Origin: Phenylobacterium conjunctum
Lineage (GTDB): Bacteria > Pseudomonadota > Alphaproteobacteria > Caulobacterales > Caulobacteraceae
Direction: 5' to 3'
Assembly: GCF_042679085.1 (NCBI RefSeq)
Contig: NZ_JBHTLQ010000010.1
Location: forward strand, 1-64,000
DNA: 64,000 nucleotides
Below, piece by piece: positions 25,128 to 33,905 of the stretch; position 1 is the stretch's first letter; each line of letters starts with the position of its first letter. The position numbers were made by a program, and so were the translations under genes. Below the pieces are notes generated by a model. It was not told the DNA's origin. It worked only from the letters and a program-made list of their open reading frames with translations, and did no database searches.

Positions 25128-26252
25128 GTGAGCGTCGCGGCCAAGACCCAGGAAATCCTGTCCCTGGCCCGCAGTCGGGCGGTGCAGGATCGTGAGCGCC
25201 TGCTACTGGCCATCGTCGACCTGTGCGACGCCGGCGACAGCGCCAACGCTCTGATGGAATCGCCGCCGGTCCAGGGCCTGCTGTCCTCCATCTTCATGAG
25301 CCTGGTGGTCGAGGCCGAGCGCGACATCCGCCGCCGCCTGTCCGAAAAGCTCGCCACCGCCAGCTGGGCCCCCGTGGCTCTGATCAACGTCCTGGCCCTG
25401 GACGACATCGAAATCGCCCGGCCGGTGATCGCCTCCAGCCCCGTGCTGCAGGACCAGGACCTGATCCGCCTGCTGGTCGAGGCGACCGTAGAGCACCAGA
25501 TCGAGGTCGCCCGCCGCCCGCAGCTGGGCGCGCCCGTCGTGGCCGCCATCCTGGAACAGAACGAACCTGCCGTGCTCACGGCCCTGGCCGGCAACGCCAC
25601 CGCCCGGGTGACGCCGGGCGACCTGCGGCGTCTGATCGGCGCCTCCGAGCGCGTCGCGGCCCTGCGCACCCCGCTGTCGCGCCATCCCGGCCTGACCGAC
25701 GACCTGGCGCGCGAACTGTATCTCTGGGTCGGCCAGGCCCTGCGCAACAGCCTGGCCAATCGCTTCCGCCTGGACCAGGCCGCCCTCGACGCCGCCATCG
25801 CCGAGTCCGTGCGCGAGGCCCATGGCGGGGTTCAGCACGAGGTCGAGGGCACTGTGGTCTTCCCCAAGGAAGACGAGCGGGAGGACATGGAGAAGCGGCT
25901 GCTGGCCAAGCTGGACGCTGCGGGCCAGCTGCGCCCCGGATACCTGCTGCGCGCCCTGCGCGAGGCCAAGCTCAGCCTGTTCATCGGGGGCCTGACGACG
26001 CTGGGCCGCTACGACCCCAACCAGGTGCGCAAGGCCATCGATTCAGACCGCCCGGAGCTGCTGGCCCTGGCCTGCGCGGGCGTCGGCATCGACCGCAGCG
26101 TCTTCCCCACCATCCTGGACCTGGTGCGCGAGCTCAACGGCGGCCAGCCCGGCGGCGGCGCGGAGGGCGCCCGGCGCGCCGCCGGCGCCTTTGGCCCCTT
26201 CTCGCCCGATATTGCGCGCACCGCCTTCGTCCAGGCGATCGCCAAGGTTTGA
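25128..26252 (+). CDS. DUF2336 domain protein (first of two)
   Basis: A 374-residue, mainly alpha-helical soluble protein of the DUF2336 family, found mostly in alphaproteobacteria. Repeating helical units of HEAT-like appearance (for example IFMSLVVEAERDIRRRLSEKL, VLALDDIEIARPVIASSPVL) run to about residue 200, followed by a less regular C-terminal half. The function is unknown. The start appears to be a GTG at 25128. It is divergent from glpK and followed 33 bases later by nadK on the same strand. A second DUF2336 gene lies at 28.5 kb, suggesting paralogues. Confidence 0.8.
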   Translation: MSVAAKTQEILSLARSRAVQDRERLLLAIVDLCDAGDSANALMESPPVQGLLSSIFMSLVVEAERDIRRRLSEKLATASWAPVALINVLALDDIEIARPVIASSPVLQDQDLIRLLVEATVEHQIEVARRPQLGAPVVAAILEQNEPAVLTALAGNATARVTPGDLRRLIGASERVAALRTPLSRHPGLTDDLARELYLWVGQALRNSLANRFRLDQAALDAAIAESVREAHGGVQHEVEGTVVFPKEDEREDMEKRLLAKLDAAGQLRPGYLLRALREAKLSLFIGGLTTLGRYDPNQVRKAIDSDRPELLALACAGVGIDRSVFPTILDLVRELNGGQPGGGAEGARRAAGAFGPFSPDIARTAFVQAIAKV

Positions 26253-26285
26253 CAAGCCGGCCCATTCGCAGGCTTCTGGCGGCGC

Positions 26286-27068
26286 ATGTTCAAGGCCGAA
26301 CCTCACGTGACTCGCCTCGCCTTCCTGGCCAGTGACCGGCACGAAGCGCAGGAGGCCCGCAGCCTCCTAGCCAGCCGCTACGGCGACGCCAGCCCGGCTG
26401 ACGCTCAGGTGATTGTCGCCCTCGGCGGCGATGGCTTCATGCTGGAAGTGCTTCACGCTCACATGGGCTCGGGCAAGCCGATCTACGGCATGAACCGCGG
26501 CTCGGTCGGCTTCCTGATGAACGAATACAGCGAGGACGACCTGCTTGAGCGGATCAACGCCGCCGAGCACGCCGTCATCCATCCCCTGTCCATGCAGGCC
26601 GTGGATGTGCACGGCGCCAAGCACATGGCCCTAGCGATCAACGAGGTCAGCCTGCTGCGCCAGACCCGCCAGACCGCCAAGCTGCGGATCTCCATCGACG
26701 GCAAGGTGCGCTTAAGCGAGCTGTCCTGCGACGGCGCCCTGGTGGCGACCCCAGCGGGGTCAACGGCCTATAACCTGTCGGCCCACGGCCCGATCATCCC
26801 GCTGGAGGCCAAGGTGCTGGCCCTGACGCCGATCAGCGCCTTTCGGCCGCGGCGCTGGCGCGGCGCCCTGTTGGCCCACACGGCTAAGGTGTCCATCGAG
26901 GTGCTGGAAGGTGACAAGCGCCCGGTCAGCGCTGTGGCGGATAATTTTGAGGTCCGCGACGTGGTCCAGGTTGATGTGGCCGAAGACCGCGAGAAGAGTA
27001 TGGTCATGTTGTTCGACGCAGGTCGCAGCCTCGAAGAACGCGTATTGGCGGAACAATTTTCAGTATAA
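26286..27068 (+). CDS. nadK: NAD kinase
   Basis: Makes NADP from NAD and ATP. The 260-residue protein carries the GGDG signature at 47-50 (VIVALGGDGFML), NRGSVGFLMNEY, the substrate loop NEVSLLRQTRQTAKL, and the Gly-rich TPAGSTAYNLSAHGPI. The C-terminal domain follows as usual for short bacterial NAD kinases. It probably shares a transcript with the DUF2336 gene 33 bases upstream. Confidence 0.95.
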   Translation: MFKAEPHVTRLAFLASDRHEAQEARSLLASRYGDASPADAQVIVALGGDGFMLEVLHAHMGSGKPIYGMNRGSVGFLMNEYSEDDLLERINAAEHAVIHPLSMQAVDVHGAKHMALAINEVSLLRQTRQTAKLRISIDGKVRLSELSCDGALVATPAGSTAYNLSAHGPIIPLEAKVLALTPISAFRPRRWRGALLAHTAKVSIEVLEGDKRPVSAVADNFEVRDVVQVDVAEDREKSMVMLFDAGRSLEERVLAEQFSV

Positions 27069-27143
27069 TTTCAATCCATTAAAGCCTCATCCGTTGTTAA
27101 CGCATCAGCGCTAGTGTGAGTCGACGATGTCAGGAGCCCCGTT

Positions 27144-27626
27144 GTGAGCCAGCAGAATTCCGGTCAGGTGATCCCGGCGTCCAACGCGTTGAAGCTGAAG
27201 GTCGGCGGCCGTTTCGGCGCCCTGGATCCGGCGGCGATCGCCAAGGCTGAAGCCGCGCTGAAAAGCCTGTCGGGGAACTTCGGCCAATGGTTGCAGGACG
27301 AGGTCACCAAGCTTGAGACCGCCCGCGCCCGGGTGAAGACCGAGGGCGTGACGCCCGAGACCATGGAATTCCTCTATCTCCGCGCCCACGATCTCAAGGG
27401 CCTGGGCACGACCTATGAGTTCCCGCTGGTCACCCGGATCGGCGCTTCGCTGTGCAAGCTGATCGACGACAAGGACAAGCGGCTCAGCGCCTCCATGGCC
27501 CTGATCGACGCCCACATCGACGGCATCCGCGCCGCGGTCCGCGACGGGATCAAGACCGACGATCACCCGGTGGGCAAGATCCTGGTGACCGAGCTCGAGC
27601 GCATGGTCACCGACGCGGGCGCCTGA
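27144..27626 (+). CDS. Stand-alone histidine phosphotransfer (Hpt) protein
   Basis: A 160-residue helical protein with an Hpt domain. The phosphorylatable His is His82 in the RAHDLKGLG motif, within a four-helix bundle (about 70-135). It lacks kinase and receiver domains, so it should shuttle phosphate between receiver domains of hybrid kinases and response regulators. Three hybrid kinases lie within 15 kb, though partners cannot be assigned from sequence. The start is a GTG at 27144 following AGGAGCCCCGTT. Confidence 0.88.
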   Translation: MSQQNSGQVIPASNALKLKVGGRFGALDPAAIAKAEAALKSLSGNFGQWLQDEVTKLETARARVKTEGVTPETMEFLYLRAHDLKGLGTTYEFPLVTRIGASLCKLIDDKDKRLSASMALIDAHIDGIRAAVRDGIKTDDHPVGKILVTELERMVTDAGA

Positions 27627-27642
27627 GCGGCGCCCGCACCGA

Positions 27643-28428
27643 CTACATCACGTTTTCCAGCGGCTCCGCCACGTCGCCATAGCCGGCGTGCGGCGGCAGC
27701 ACGAGCACGCGACGGCCGTCCCGCTCGGTGATCTCCGGCAGCACGGTCACCAGCTCGCGGGACCGCGCCCGCGCCACGCAATCCGCCGCGCTCTCCGCCT
27801 CCGCCAGCAGCTGCACGTTCATGCGCGTCGGGAAGATCACCTTGCGCTCACCGGCGGCGGCCAGGCGCAGGACCTCCTTGGGCTGGATCCATTCGGCGTC
27901 CACGGTCTCGCGACCGTCGCAGGCCGCCAGCTGGTCCTCCGGCGCCCGGGCCGCATAGAACCAGGTGTCGAATCGCTTGGGCGTCAGCGGCGGGGTGATC
28001 CAGCGCGCGAACACCGTGAGCGCATGCAGATCGATCTGGACATTCAGGTCGCGGACCACGTCCAGGAAGCTCAGCTTGCCGGCGTCCACCGCCAGGCGGA
28101 CGTCCAGGGGCGCGGCCTCGCCGGTGATCGGCGCGCCGTCGCGGCGGCGGCCCAGCATCAGGCCCGCCTCCTCGAACACCTCACGGATCGCGGCGATCCG
28201 CAGGCCACGCTGAACCGGATCAAAGTCCTCCCAGCCCACCATATGCTCGGCCCAGGCCTCGTCGGCGTCGCCGGCGTGCGTCTTGCCGCCCGGAAACACC
28301 AGCGCCCCGGTGGCGAAGTCGATCTGGTGGTGCCGCTTGACCATCAGGACCTCGAAGGTCGGGTCGTCGCGGAGGATCAGGATGGTGGCCGCCGGCTTGA
28401 TGGCGGAGTCGGGCGCGATCTCGGTCAT
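27643..28428 (-). CDS. Nudix hydrolase (NUDT19-like) with split Nudix box
   Basis: A 261-residue Nudix-fold pyrophosphatase. The glycine part of the box (FPGGKTHAGDADEAW) is separated by an insertion of roughly twenty residues from the catalytic REVFEEAGLML. Inserted Nudix boxes are characteristic of the NUDT19/RP2p branch, several of which split coenzyme A or acyl-CoA. The opening AATILILRDDPTFEVLMVKR is also typical. Substrate is inferred only. The gene converges on the Hpt gene with 16 bases between stops. Confidence 0.85.
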   Translation of the reverse strand: MTEIAPDSAIKPAATILILRDDPTFEVLMVKRHHQIDFATGALVFPGGKTHAGDADEAWAEHMVGWEDFDPVQRGLRIAAIREVFEEAGLMLGRRRDGAPITGEAAPLDVRLAVDAGKLSFLDVVRDLNVQIDLHALTVFARWITPPLTPKRFDTWFYAARAPEDQLAACDGRETVDAEWIQPKEVLRLAAAGERKVIFPTRMNVQLLAEAESAADCVARARSRELVTVLPEITERDGRRVLVLPPHAGYGDVAEPLENVM

Positions 28429-28507
28429 GCCGCAAGCTTGGGCGCCCCACGCGCCCTGCGCAAGCAGGCTTTTCGTGCGCCCTTAGGTCAATCCGACCGG
28501 GAAAAGG

Positions 28508-29656
28508 TCAGGCGACGTGAGCGGCCCGCGCACCGCGACGGGCCTCGGTGGAGACCCGGTCCATCTTTTCGAGCAGGTACTCGACATCCTCGCGCGACGC
28601 CGTGGCGGGCTGGGTCAGGAACCGCTGCAGCATGCGCTCCTGGAACCGCTCGCGGTCCTTGGCCCCGCCGTCGAATTCCATGGAGTGATAGGTGTCCACC
28701 GCCGCCCGGAAGGCGGGATAGAGCCGGGCCGGCATGCCGGTGCGCTCATAGATGGCCCGCAGGCCCAGGGGGCCGGCGTCATGGATCATCAGCCAGGTGC
28801 GGTGATGCGGCACGCTGGCCAGCTCGGCCACGCCCCACTCGAAGAAAGTCATGTGCCCGTGCGACAGGGCCCTGAGCAGCAGCGAGGCGGTCAGCCGCTC
28901 GTGCTTGTGTAGGTGGGAGACGAAGGCCTTCACATCCGCCGCGCGCCCGGCCTGGTCGACCAGGTCAATGGTCGCCCGCTCGCGCGAGCCCATGGCGATC
29001 TCGATGGCCAGTTCCGGCGGCAGGGCCTGGTGGTTGATCAGGTGATCGCGGACCTGGTCGCTGACCAGGTCGATCAGCTTCTCGGTCACAGACAGGGGCA
29101 GGGCCTGGCGGTAGGCCACCGAGGCCAGCACCCGCTCGGACTTCTCGAAGCGCTCAATCACCTTCTGCAGGGTGCGTTCAGCGATGTCGGCGTTGTCATT
29201 GGCGCAGACCGCCTCGACGGCGCGCTCCACCCCCTGCTCGACGATGGCTTCGCTGACCTGCTGAGAGACGCGCGGGCGCTTGGCGATCACCACCTGACGC
29301 ACCGGCCCGCCCAGGCGGACGATCTCCACCAGATCGGCGTCGGTGAAGGCCGGCGAGGCCGACAGGATGGGCAGGGAAATGCTTTCGACGTCCCTGGCCA
29401 GGCGCAGGGCTACGTCACGCGGCACATTGGGCGAGGCTTTCAGGGTCACTGAAATGGCGCGACGCACCAGCTCGGCGGCGTCGGCGGCCATGACCCGCAG
29501 GATTTCGTGGGCCTGTTCCCGCTCGGCGGGCGTCAGGATCGCGCGGTCGATATTGCGGCAGATCTTGTGAGCGGCCACCGCGCGTTCGTCAGGGGTCGCC
29601 CCCCTCACCAGCGTGCGGATATCTTCATCCGTCAGCGCGGCACGCGTCGTCGACAT
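28508..29656 (-). CDS. DUF2336 domain protein (second of two)
   Basis: A 382-residue helical protein with HEAT-like units (RRAISVTLKASPNVPRDVALRLARD, SLPILSASPAFTDADLVEIV) and a C-terminal half with TFFEWGVAELASVPHHRTW, all typical of DUF2336. Function unknown. I chose the ATG at 29656 (MSTTRAALTDED); a reading from 29713 would run through an inverted repeat that looks like an operator. It is divergent from a membrane hybrid histidine kinase. Its likeness to the protein at 25.1 kb is in fold and family rather than in close sequence. Confidence 0.82.
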   Translation of the reverse strand: MSTTRAALTDEDIRTLVRGATPDERAVAAHKICRNIDRAILTPAEREQAHEILRVMAADAAELVRRAISVTLKASPNVPRDVALRLARDVESISLPILSASPAFTDADLVEIVRLGGPVRQVVIAKRPRVSQQVSEAIVEQGVERAVEAVCANDNADIAERTLQKVIERFEKSERVLASVAYRQALPLSVTEKLIDLVSDQVRDHLINHQALPPELAIEIAMGSRERATIDLVDQAGRAADVKAFVSHLHKHERLTASLLLRALSHGHMTFFEWGVAELASVPHHRTWLMIHDAGPLGLRAIYERTGMPARLYPAFRAAVDTYHSMEFDGGAKDRERFQERMLQRFLTQPATASREDVEYLLEKMDRVSTEARRGARAAHVA

Positions 29657-29706
29657 TCGCCCTAAACCCCTGAGCGCCGGAATCGGCAATCTCTCGCGAG
29701 CATACT

Positions 29707-29728
29707 CGATCATTAGGCTTAATGATCG
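29707..29728. promoter_or_regulatory. Perfect inverted repeat in divergent DUF2336/kinase promoter region
   Basis: CGATCATTA-GGCT-TAATGATCG: nine-base perfect arms with a four-base spacer, 51 bases upstream of the DUF2336 start and 88 bases upstream of the kinase start. The size and symmetry fit a dimeric regulator site. The regulator is unknown. Confidence 0.45.
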
Positions 29729-29815
29729 GTTTCGGCGGCGGACGCGGTTATCCTTACGATTAACGGTGTTCCGTAACGGCTCGCCAAGGCTGTGGCCCTA
29801 GGCTGGTTTGCAACC

Positions 29816-31651
29816 ATGCAAAGGTCTCACGCCGTGCCCGTCCCGCCCGATCTTCGATCGCCCGAGCCCCAGCGCGGCGGGGTTTCCGCCACCCAGCAGG
29901 CGCTGGACGCGCAGACCGCCCTGCTCCCCTACGCCCTGGCCGTATTCACGGTCAGCCTGCCCGCCTATGTCTGGGCCGGCAGCCACGCGCCTAACGCGGT
30001 GTGGATGAGCGTCACCTTCGCCATCTTCGCCGCCGCCTGGGCGGCCTTCTACGGCGCCGTGAACTGGCTGAAGCAGCCCGACGCGGCCACGAACCTCAAG
30101 CTGCGCGGCCGGATCCAGATCCTGTGCGCCCTGCTCTGGGCCGTGGCCGTGGCCCAGATCGCCGTCTTCGCCGACGGCGCAGGCCCGGCCCGCGAACCCC
30201 TGCTGATCACCGCCGTCGCCGCAGCCGTTGTGATCGTCTTTTTCGCCTCGCCCTGGCTGCCGAGCCTGCTGATCGTCGGCCCCGCCGCCGCCGCCGGGCC
30301 GCTGATCGCCCTGTTCGGCCACGCTGAGACCCAGGAGATCGGCAAGCTGAGCTGGGGCGCCATCGCCCTCGCCATGGCCCTGGCCCTGATCTTCAACCGC
30401 GTGCTGCGTCGCCAGTTCGAGATGGCCGCCGAGCGCGAGGCCCTGATCGCCGACCGCGCCGGCATGGTGGAGGCCTCCCGGCGCCTCGCCCAGTCCAAGT
30501 CCGACCTGGTCGCGACCCTCAGCCATGAGATCCGCAACGGCTTGACAGGCGTCGCCCACGTCCTGGCCGCCGCCGCCGGCCGCAACGGCCGTGGCGCGCC
30601 ATCGCGCGAACAGCTGTCCGCCGCCCTCGACGCCGCCAACGACCTGATCGCGGTGCTGAACACCACCCTGGATTCCGAGACCGCCGAGGCGGGGCGCCTG
30701 TCGGTCGACGCCCGGCCCTTCGATGCGGTCTCCCTGCTGCGCGACCTCGTCCTGCTGAACCGGCCGCACGCCACAACCAAGGGCCTGGAGCTGAGCGTCC
30801 ATGTCTCGCCAGAGCTCGCCAAGTCCGAGCGGGGCGCCGCCCTGGCCGACCCGCAACGAGTGCGCCAGATCCTGGCCAACCTGATCGGCAACGGGGTGAA
30901 GTTCACCGTGCGTGGCCGGGTCGAGGCCCGCATCGAGCTGACGGTCGCAGGCCGGCTGGCCATCGAGATCGCCGACACTGGCCCGGGCCTCGCCGCCGAC
31001 GAGATGGAGCGGGCCTTCGAGCCCTTCCTGCGGGTGGAACGCACCAGCGCCGGCACGTCCGGCGCCGGCCTGGGCCTGTCCCTGTCGCGTCAGCTGGCCC
31101 GTCTGATGGGCGGCGACCTGACCGCCCACAGCGCCGTGGGCGTCGGCAGCTGCTTCCGCCTGGAACTGCCCTTTGACGCCGAGGCCCTGCCGGAGCGCGA
31201 TGTGACCTATGATGAGCCCGCCGCCCCCATCACCGCCCCGCTGGAGCGCAAGTCCCTGCGCGTGCTGGTGGCCGAGGATGACGGCCTGAACGCCGCCATG
31301 CTGCGCGCGGTGCTGGAACAGCTGGGTCACCACGTGGTTCACGCCATCGACGGGCGTCGCGCCTTTGAGCTGGCCAAGTCCATCGAGTTCGATCTGGTGA
31401 TGATCGACGGCCGCATGCCGAACATGGACGGTCCCGAGACGATCCGCGCCATCCGCGGCCTGCCCGGCCCCATGGCCCAGTCGCCAATCATCGCGGTGAT
31501 CGGCGGTGACGCCGAGGAGGCCATGGAGTGCTCCGAGGCCGGGGCCGACGCGGTTCTGCGCAAGCCGGTGAGCGTGGGCGCTGTGGCCCGCGCCGTCGCC
31601 GACGCCATCGCCGCCGAGCGTACCGTTACGGAAGGCCGCAACGTGGCTTGA
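29816..31651 (+). CDS. Membrane hybrid sensor histidine kinase with receiver
   Basis: About 611 residues. An N-terminal block of five to six membrane helices (about 30-195) precedes a DHp domain with His237 in TLSHEIRNGL, a HATPase_c domain (NLIGNGVKFT, ADTGPGL, GAGLGLSLSRQL), and a C-terminal receiver with phospho-acceptor Asp531 in MIDGRMPNMDG and Lys in LRKPV. Phosphate would pass within the protein and then to an Hpt protein. The start is uncertain: the ATG at 29816 is used, with GTG codons at 29792 and 29834 as alternatives. The sensor has no recognised ligand-binding domain. Confidence 0.9.
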   Translation: MQRSHAVPVPPDLRSPEPQRGGVSATQQALDAQTALLPYALAVFTVSLPAYVWAGSHAPNAVWMSVTFAIFAAAWAAFYGAVNWLKQPDAATNLKLRGRIQILCALLWAVAVAQIAVFADGAGPAREPLLITAVAAAVVIVFFASPWLPSLLIVGPAAAAGPLIALFGHAETQEIGKLSWGAIALAMALALIFNRVLRRQFEMAAEREALIADRAGMVEASRRLAQSKSDLVATLSHEIRNGLTGVAHVLAAAAGRNGRGAPSREQLSAALDAANDLIAVLNTTLDSETAEAGRLSVDARPFDAVSLLRDLVLLNRPHATTKGLELSVHVSPELAKSERGAALADPQRVRQILANLIGNGVKFTVRGRVEARIELTVAGRLAIEIADTGPGLAADEMERAFEPFLRVERTSAGTSGAGLGLSLSRQLARLMGGDLTAHSAVGVGSCFRLELPFDAEALPERDVTYDEPAAPITAPLERKSLRVLVAEDDGLNAAMLRAVLEQLGHHVVHAIDGRRAFELAKSIEFDLVMIDGRMPNMDGPETIRAIRGLPGPMAQSPIIAVIGGDAEEAMECSEAGADAVLRKPVSVGAVARAVADAIAAERTVTEGRNVA

Positions 31652-31701
31652 GGCCCGGCTCCAGCCCCGACACAATGCCGCCCAAACAGTGGGAGGTGCG
31701 G

Positions 31702-32898
31702 GTGCTGCTCAAGGGTCTGAAGGTCGTCGAATTCGCCTCCTATATCGCTGCGCCCGGCGCGGCGGGCATCATGGCCGACTGGGGCGCCCAGGTGATCAAG
31801 GTGGAGCGCCCGGAGGGCGACCCCATGCGCCACGTCTTCGCCGACGCGGCATCCGACCTGGCGGGCAATCCGACCTTCAGCCTGGATAACCGCGGCAAGC
31901 GGGCCATCGTCCTGGACATCTCCAAGCCCTCGGGCCGGGACGCCCTGGCCAAGCTGGCTCAGGACGCCGACGTGTTCCTGACCAATGTCCGGCCCGCGGC
32001 CCTGAAGCGGGCGGGTCTGGACGAGGCGACCCTGCGCGCCGCCAATCCGCGCCTGATCTACGCCATGGTCACCGGCTACGGCCTGGAGGGGCCGGACGCC
32101 GACAAGCCGGGCTTTGACGTCACCGCCTTCTGGGCCCGCGCCGGGGTCGGCCACATGACGGTGCCGAAGGGCGGCGAGCCCTTCCTGCTGCGCACCGGGG
32201 TGGGCGACCACACCACCTCCCTCGCCACCGTCTCGGCCATCCTGGCGGCCCTGTACGAGCGCGAGCAGACGGGCCAGGGCCGGGTGGTCCAGACCTCTCT
32301 CCTGGCCACCGGCATCTATACGGTCAGCTCGGACCTGGCGGTGCAGCTGGCCTTCGGCCGGCTGGCCTCGGCCCGCCCGCGCACAGCGCCGTTTGACGCC
32401 CTGGCCAATTTCTACGCCGCCTCGGACGGCCGCTGGTTCGTGCTCAATCCGCGCGGCGCGGGCAAGGACTGGGTCCCGATCATCACCGCCGCCGGCCGGC
32501 CTGACCTGGCCCAGGATGAACGCTTCGCCACCGGCAAGGCTCGCCGGGTCAACGCCGCCGCCTTGGCGGTCGAACTGGACGCCGCCTTCCGCAAGTTCAG
32601 TTTCGAGGAGGTCGCCGCCCGGCTGGACGAGGCCGACCTGGTCTGGTCGCCCTTCCAGAGCCCGGCTGATGTGTCCGCCGACCCGCAGGCCGCCGCCGCC
32701 GGCGCCTGGGTCGAAATCACCGACGGCCAGGGTCACGGCTTCCGCTCGCCGGCCGCGCCGGCCCGCTTCCCCGGCATGGACCAGTCCACGCGGCCGCCCG
32801 CGCCGGTGCTGGGCCAGCACACCCGCGAGATCCTGCGCGAGGCCGGCTACGAGGACGAGGTGATCGAGGCGATGATCCGCGACGGCGCGGCCGTCTAG
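31702..32898 (+). CDS. CaiB/BaiF family CoA-transferase
   Basis: A 398-residue family III CoA-transferase that moves CoA between carboxylic acids. The N-terminal VVEFASYIAAPGAAGIMADWGAQVIKVE and SLDNRGKRAIVLD are typical, and the catalytic Asp is Asp139 in KPGFDVTAFWARAG. The C-terminal PVLGQHTREILREAGY is the usual ending. The GTG at 31702 is preceded by GGGAGG at the right distance; an ATG at 31675 has no such signal. The 3' end overlaps the convergent transglycosylase gene by four bases. Substrate is unknown. Confidence 0.9.
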   Translation: MLLKGLKVVEFASYIAAPGAAGIMADWGAQVIKVERPEGDPMRHVFADAASDLAGNPTFSLDNRGKRAIVLDISKPSGRDALAKLAQDADVFLTNVRPAALKRAGLDEATLRAANPRLIYAMVTGYGLEGPDADKPGFDVTAFWARAGVGHMTVPKGGEPFLLRTGVGDHTTSLATVSAILAALYEREQTGQGRVVQTSLLATGIYTVSSDLAVQLAFGRLASARPRTAPFDALANFYAASDGRWFVLNPRGAGKDWVPIITAAGRPDLAQDERFATGKARRVNAAALAVELDAAFRKFSFEEVAARLDEADLVWSPFQSPADVSADPQAAAAGAWVEITDGQGHGFRSPAAPARFPGMDQSTRPPAPVLGQHTREILREAGYEDEVIEAMIRDGAAV

Positions 32899-33737
32899 CT
32901 CTTCTTGTCGTCGCGGGCGTCCGACAGGACCCGCAGCATCTCTGTGGAGAACATCGAGCTCGCCAGGCGCAGGCCGGAGCCGCCGGTCTGGGGCATGCCG
33001 CTGTCGGCCTCCTGGGGGCCGCGCAGGATCATTTCCATCAGCATCGCCTCTTCGCGGCTGCGATCGGCGTTGCGGGCCGAGGCGTACTGGATGAAGCCCT
33101 GGTCCGGCGTGACGCGCGGGGCGTCCACCGCCGGGGCTGCCCCGCCCGTGCGGGTCAGGTTGGCGTAGACCTCTGACACCGTGGCCGCCCGCCCCTCGCG
33201 ATAGAAGATCGAGCGATTGGCCTGGGCGGCGTCGGGGAACAGGCTGGCCGCGCTGGCGGCGGGCCGGGTCTGGACCGCCTCGATCAGCCGGGCCGAGCCC
33301 TGCGGCCCCAGGAAGTGCGCGGCGTAGAGTTCGCCGGCGGTCGGGGTGCGGCCGGTGCGGCCCTTGAGATAGGAGGCGTGGTCCGAAGCGAGTTCGCCGG
33401 CCATCAGAGACGCGGCGTGCGGGTCGAGCCGCAGGTCCATGACCGCCTGGCGCGCCTCCCCGCCATTGACCTTGTAGCGACCGTCAGCGCCCCGCTGGAT
33501 CAGCTCGGCATAGCGAGCGTAGCCGTACTTGGCGCCGTGCTGCTTCAGGGTGGAAAGCCAGGTCTGTTCTGTGAACTGGAACAGGCCAGCGGCCGAGGAG
33601 GTCTGGGCCTTGGCCTTGGGGTTGTAGCCGCTCTCGCGGCTGGCGGTCTTCATCAGGAACGAGAAGTCGACCCCCGTCGCGCTGGACGCGCGCTGGATGG
33701 CGGTTTCGACGACGCCTCTGAGTCCCTGGATGGCCAT
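32895..33737 (-). CDS. Lytic transglycosylase-like SLT domain protein
   Basis: A 280-residue protein whose N-terminal half is a soluble lytic transglycosylase-type domain: catalytic Glu35 in SRESGYNP, then SSAAGLFQFTEQTW (47-60) and ELYAAHFLGPQGSARLI. The C-terminal half is low-complexity and unassigned, ending near EMLRVLSDARDDKKS. No signal peptide is evident at this start, as in some flagellum- or pilus-associated transglycosylases exported by other routes. It should cut peptidoglycan glycan strands. A CtrA-box-like palindrome lies 21-43 bases upstream of the start, hinting at cell-cycle control. Confidence 0.85.
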   Translation of the reverse strand: MAIQGLRGVVETAIQRASSATGVDFSFLMKTASRESGYNPKAKAQTSSAAGLFQFTEQTWLSTLKQHGAKYGYARYAELIQRGADGRYKVNGGEARQAVMDLRLDPHAASLMAGELASDHASYLKGRTGRTPTAGELYAAHFLGPQGSARLIEAVQTRPAASAASLFPDAAQANRSIFYREGRAATVSEVYANLTRTGGAAPAVDAPRVTPDQGFIQYASARNADRSREEAMLMEMILRGPQEADSGMPQTGGSGLRLASSMFSTEMLRVLSDARDDKKS

Positions 33738-33757
33738 GACGCCAGATGTGAAGGGAC

Positions 33758-33780
33758 ATGGTTAACGGCGCGCTAACCAT
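33758..33780. promoter_or_regulatory. CtrA-box-like palindrome between transglycosylase and tonB genes
   Basis: ATGGTTA-ACGGCGCGC-TAACCAT has perfect seven-base arms. It also fits the Caulobacter CtrA consensus TTAA-N7-TTAAC with one mismatch on each strand (TTAA-CGGCGCG-CTAAC on plus; TTAG-CGCGCCG-TTAACCAT on minus). It lies 21 bases upstream of the transglycosylase start and about 125 bases upstream of tonB. Confidence 0.55.
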
Positions 33781-33905
33781 ACTGCGGCGGACCGCCCCAG
33801 GAAGGTCATGGTCCCGCTTGGGTCCGGCCCCCGTTCCGCCGCGATCACGGCGCGACCCTTGTTTCAGCGCCGCAACACGCGGACGCCATGACAAGGGAGG
33901 TAGAG

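Noticed and set aside
24980..25798. Upstream extension of the glycerol kinase frame to 772 codons
   Set aside because: GlpK begins at the TTG at 24979 with a strong ribosome binding site and family-typical length; the extension is antisense to the DUF2336 gene.
27089..27110. TTAA words upstream of the Hpt gene as a CtrA site
   Set aside because: The spacing between the TTAA halves is fourteen bases rather than seven.
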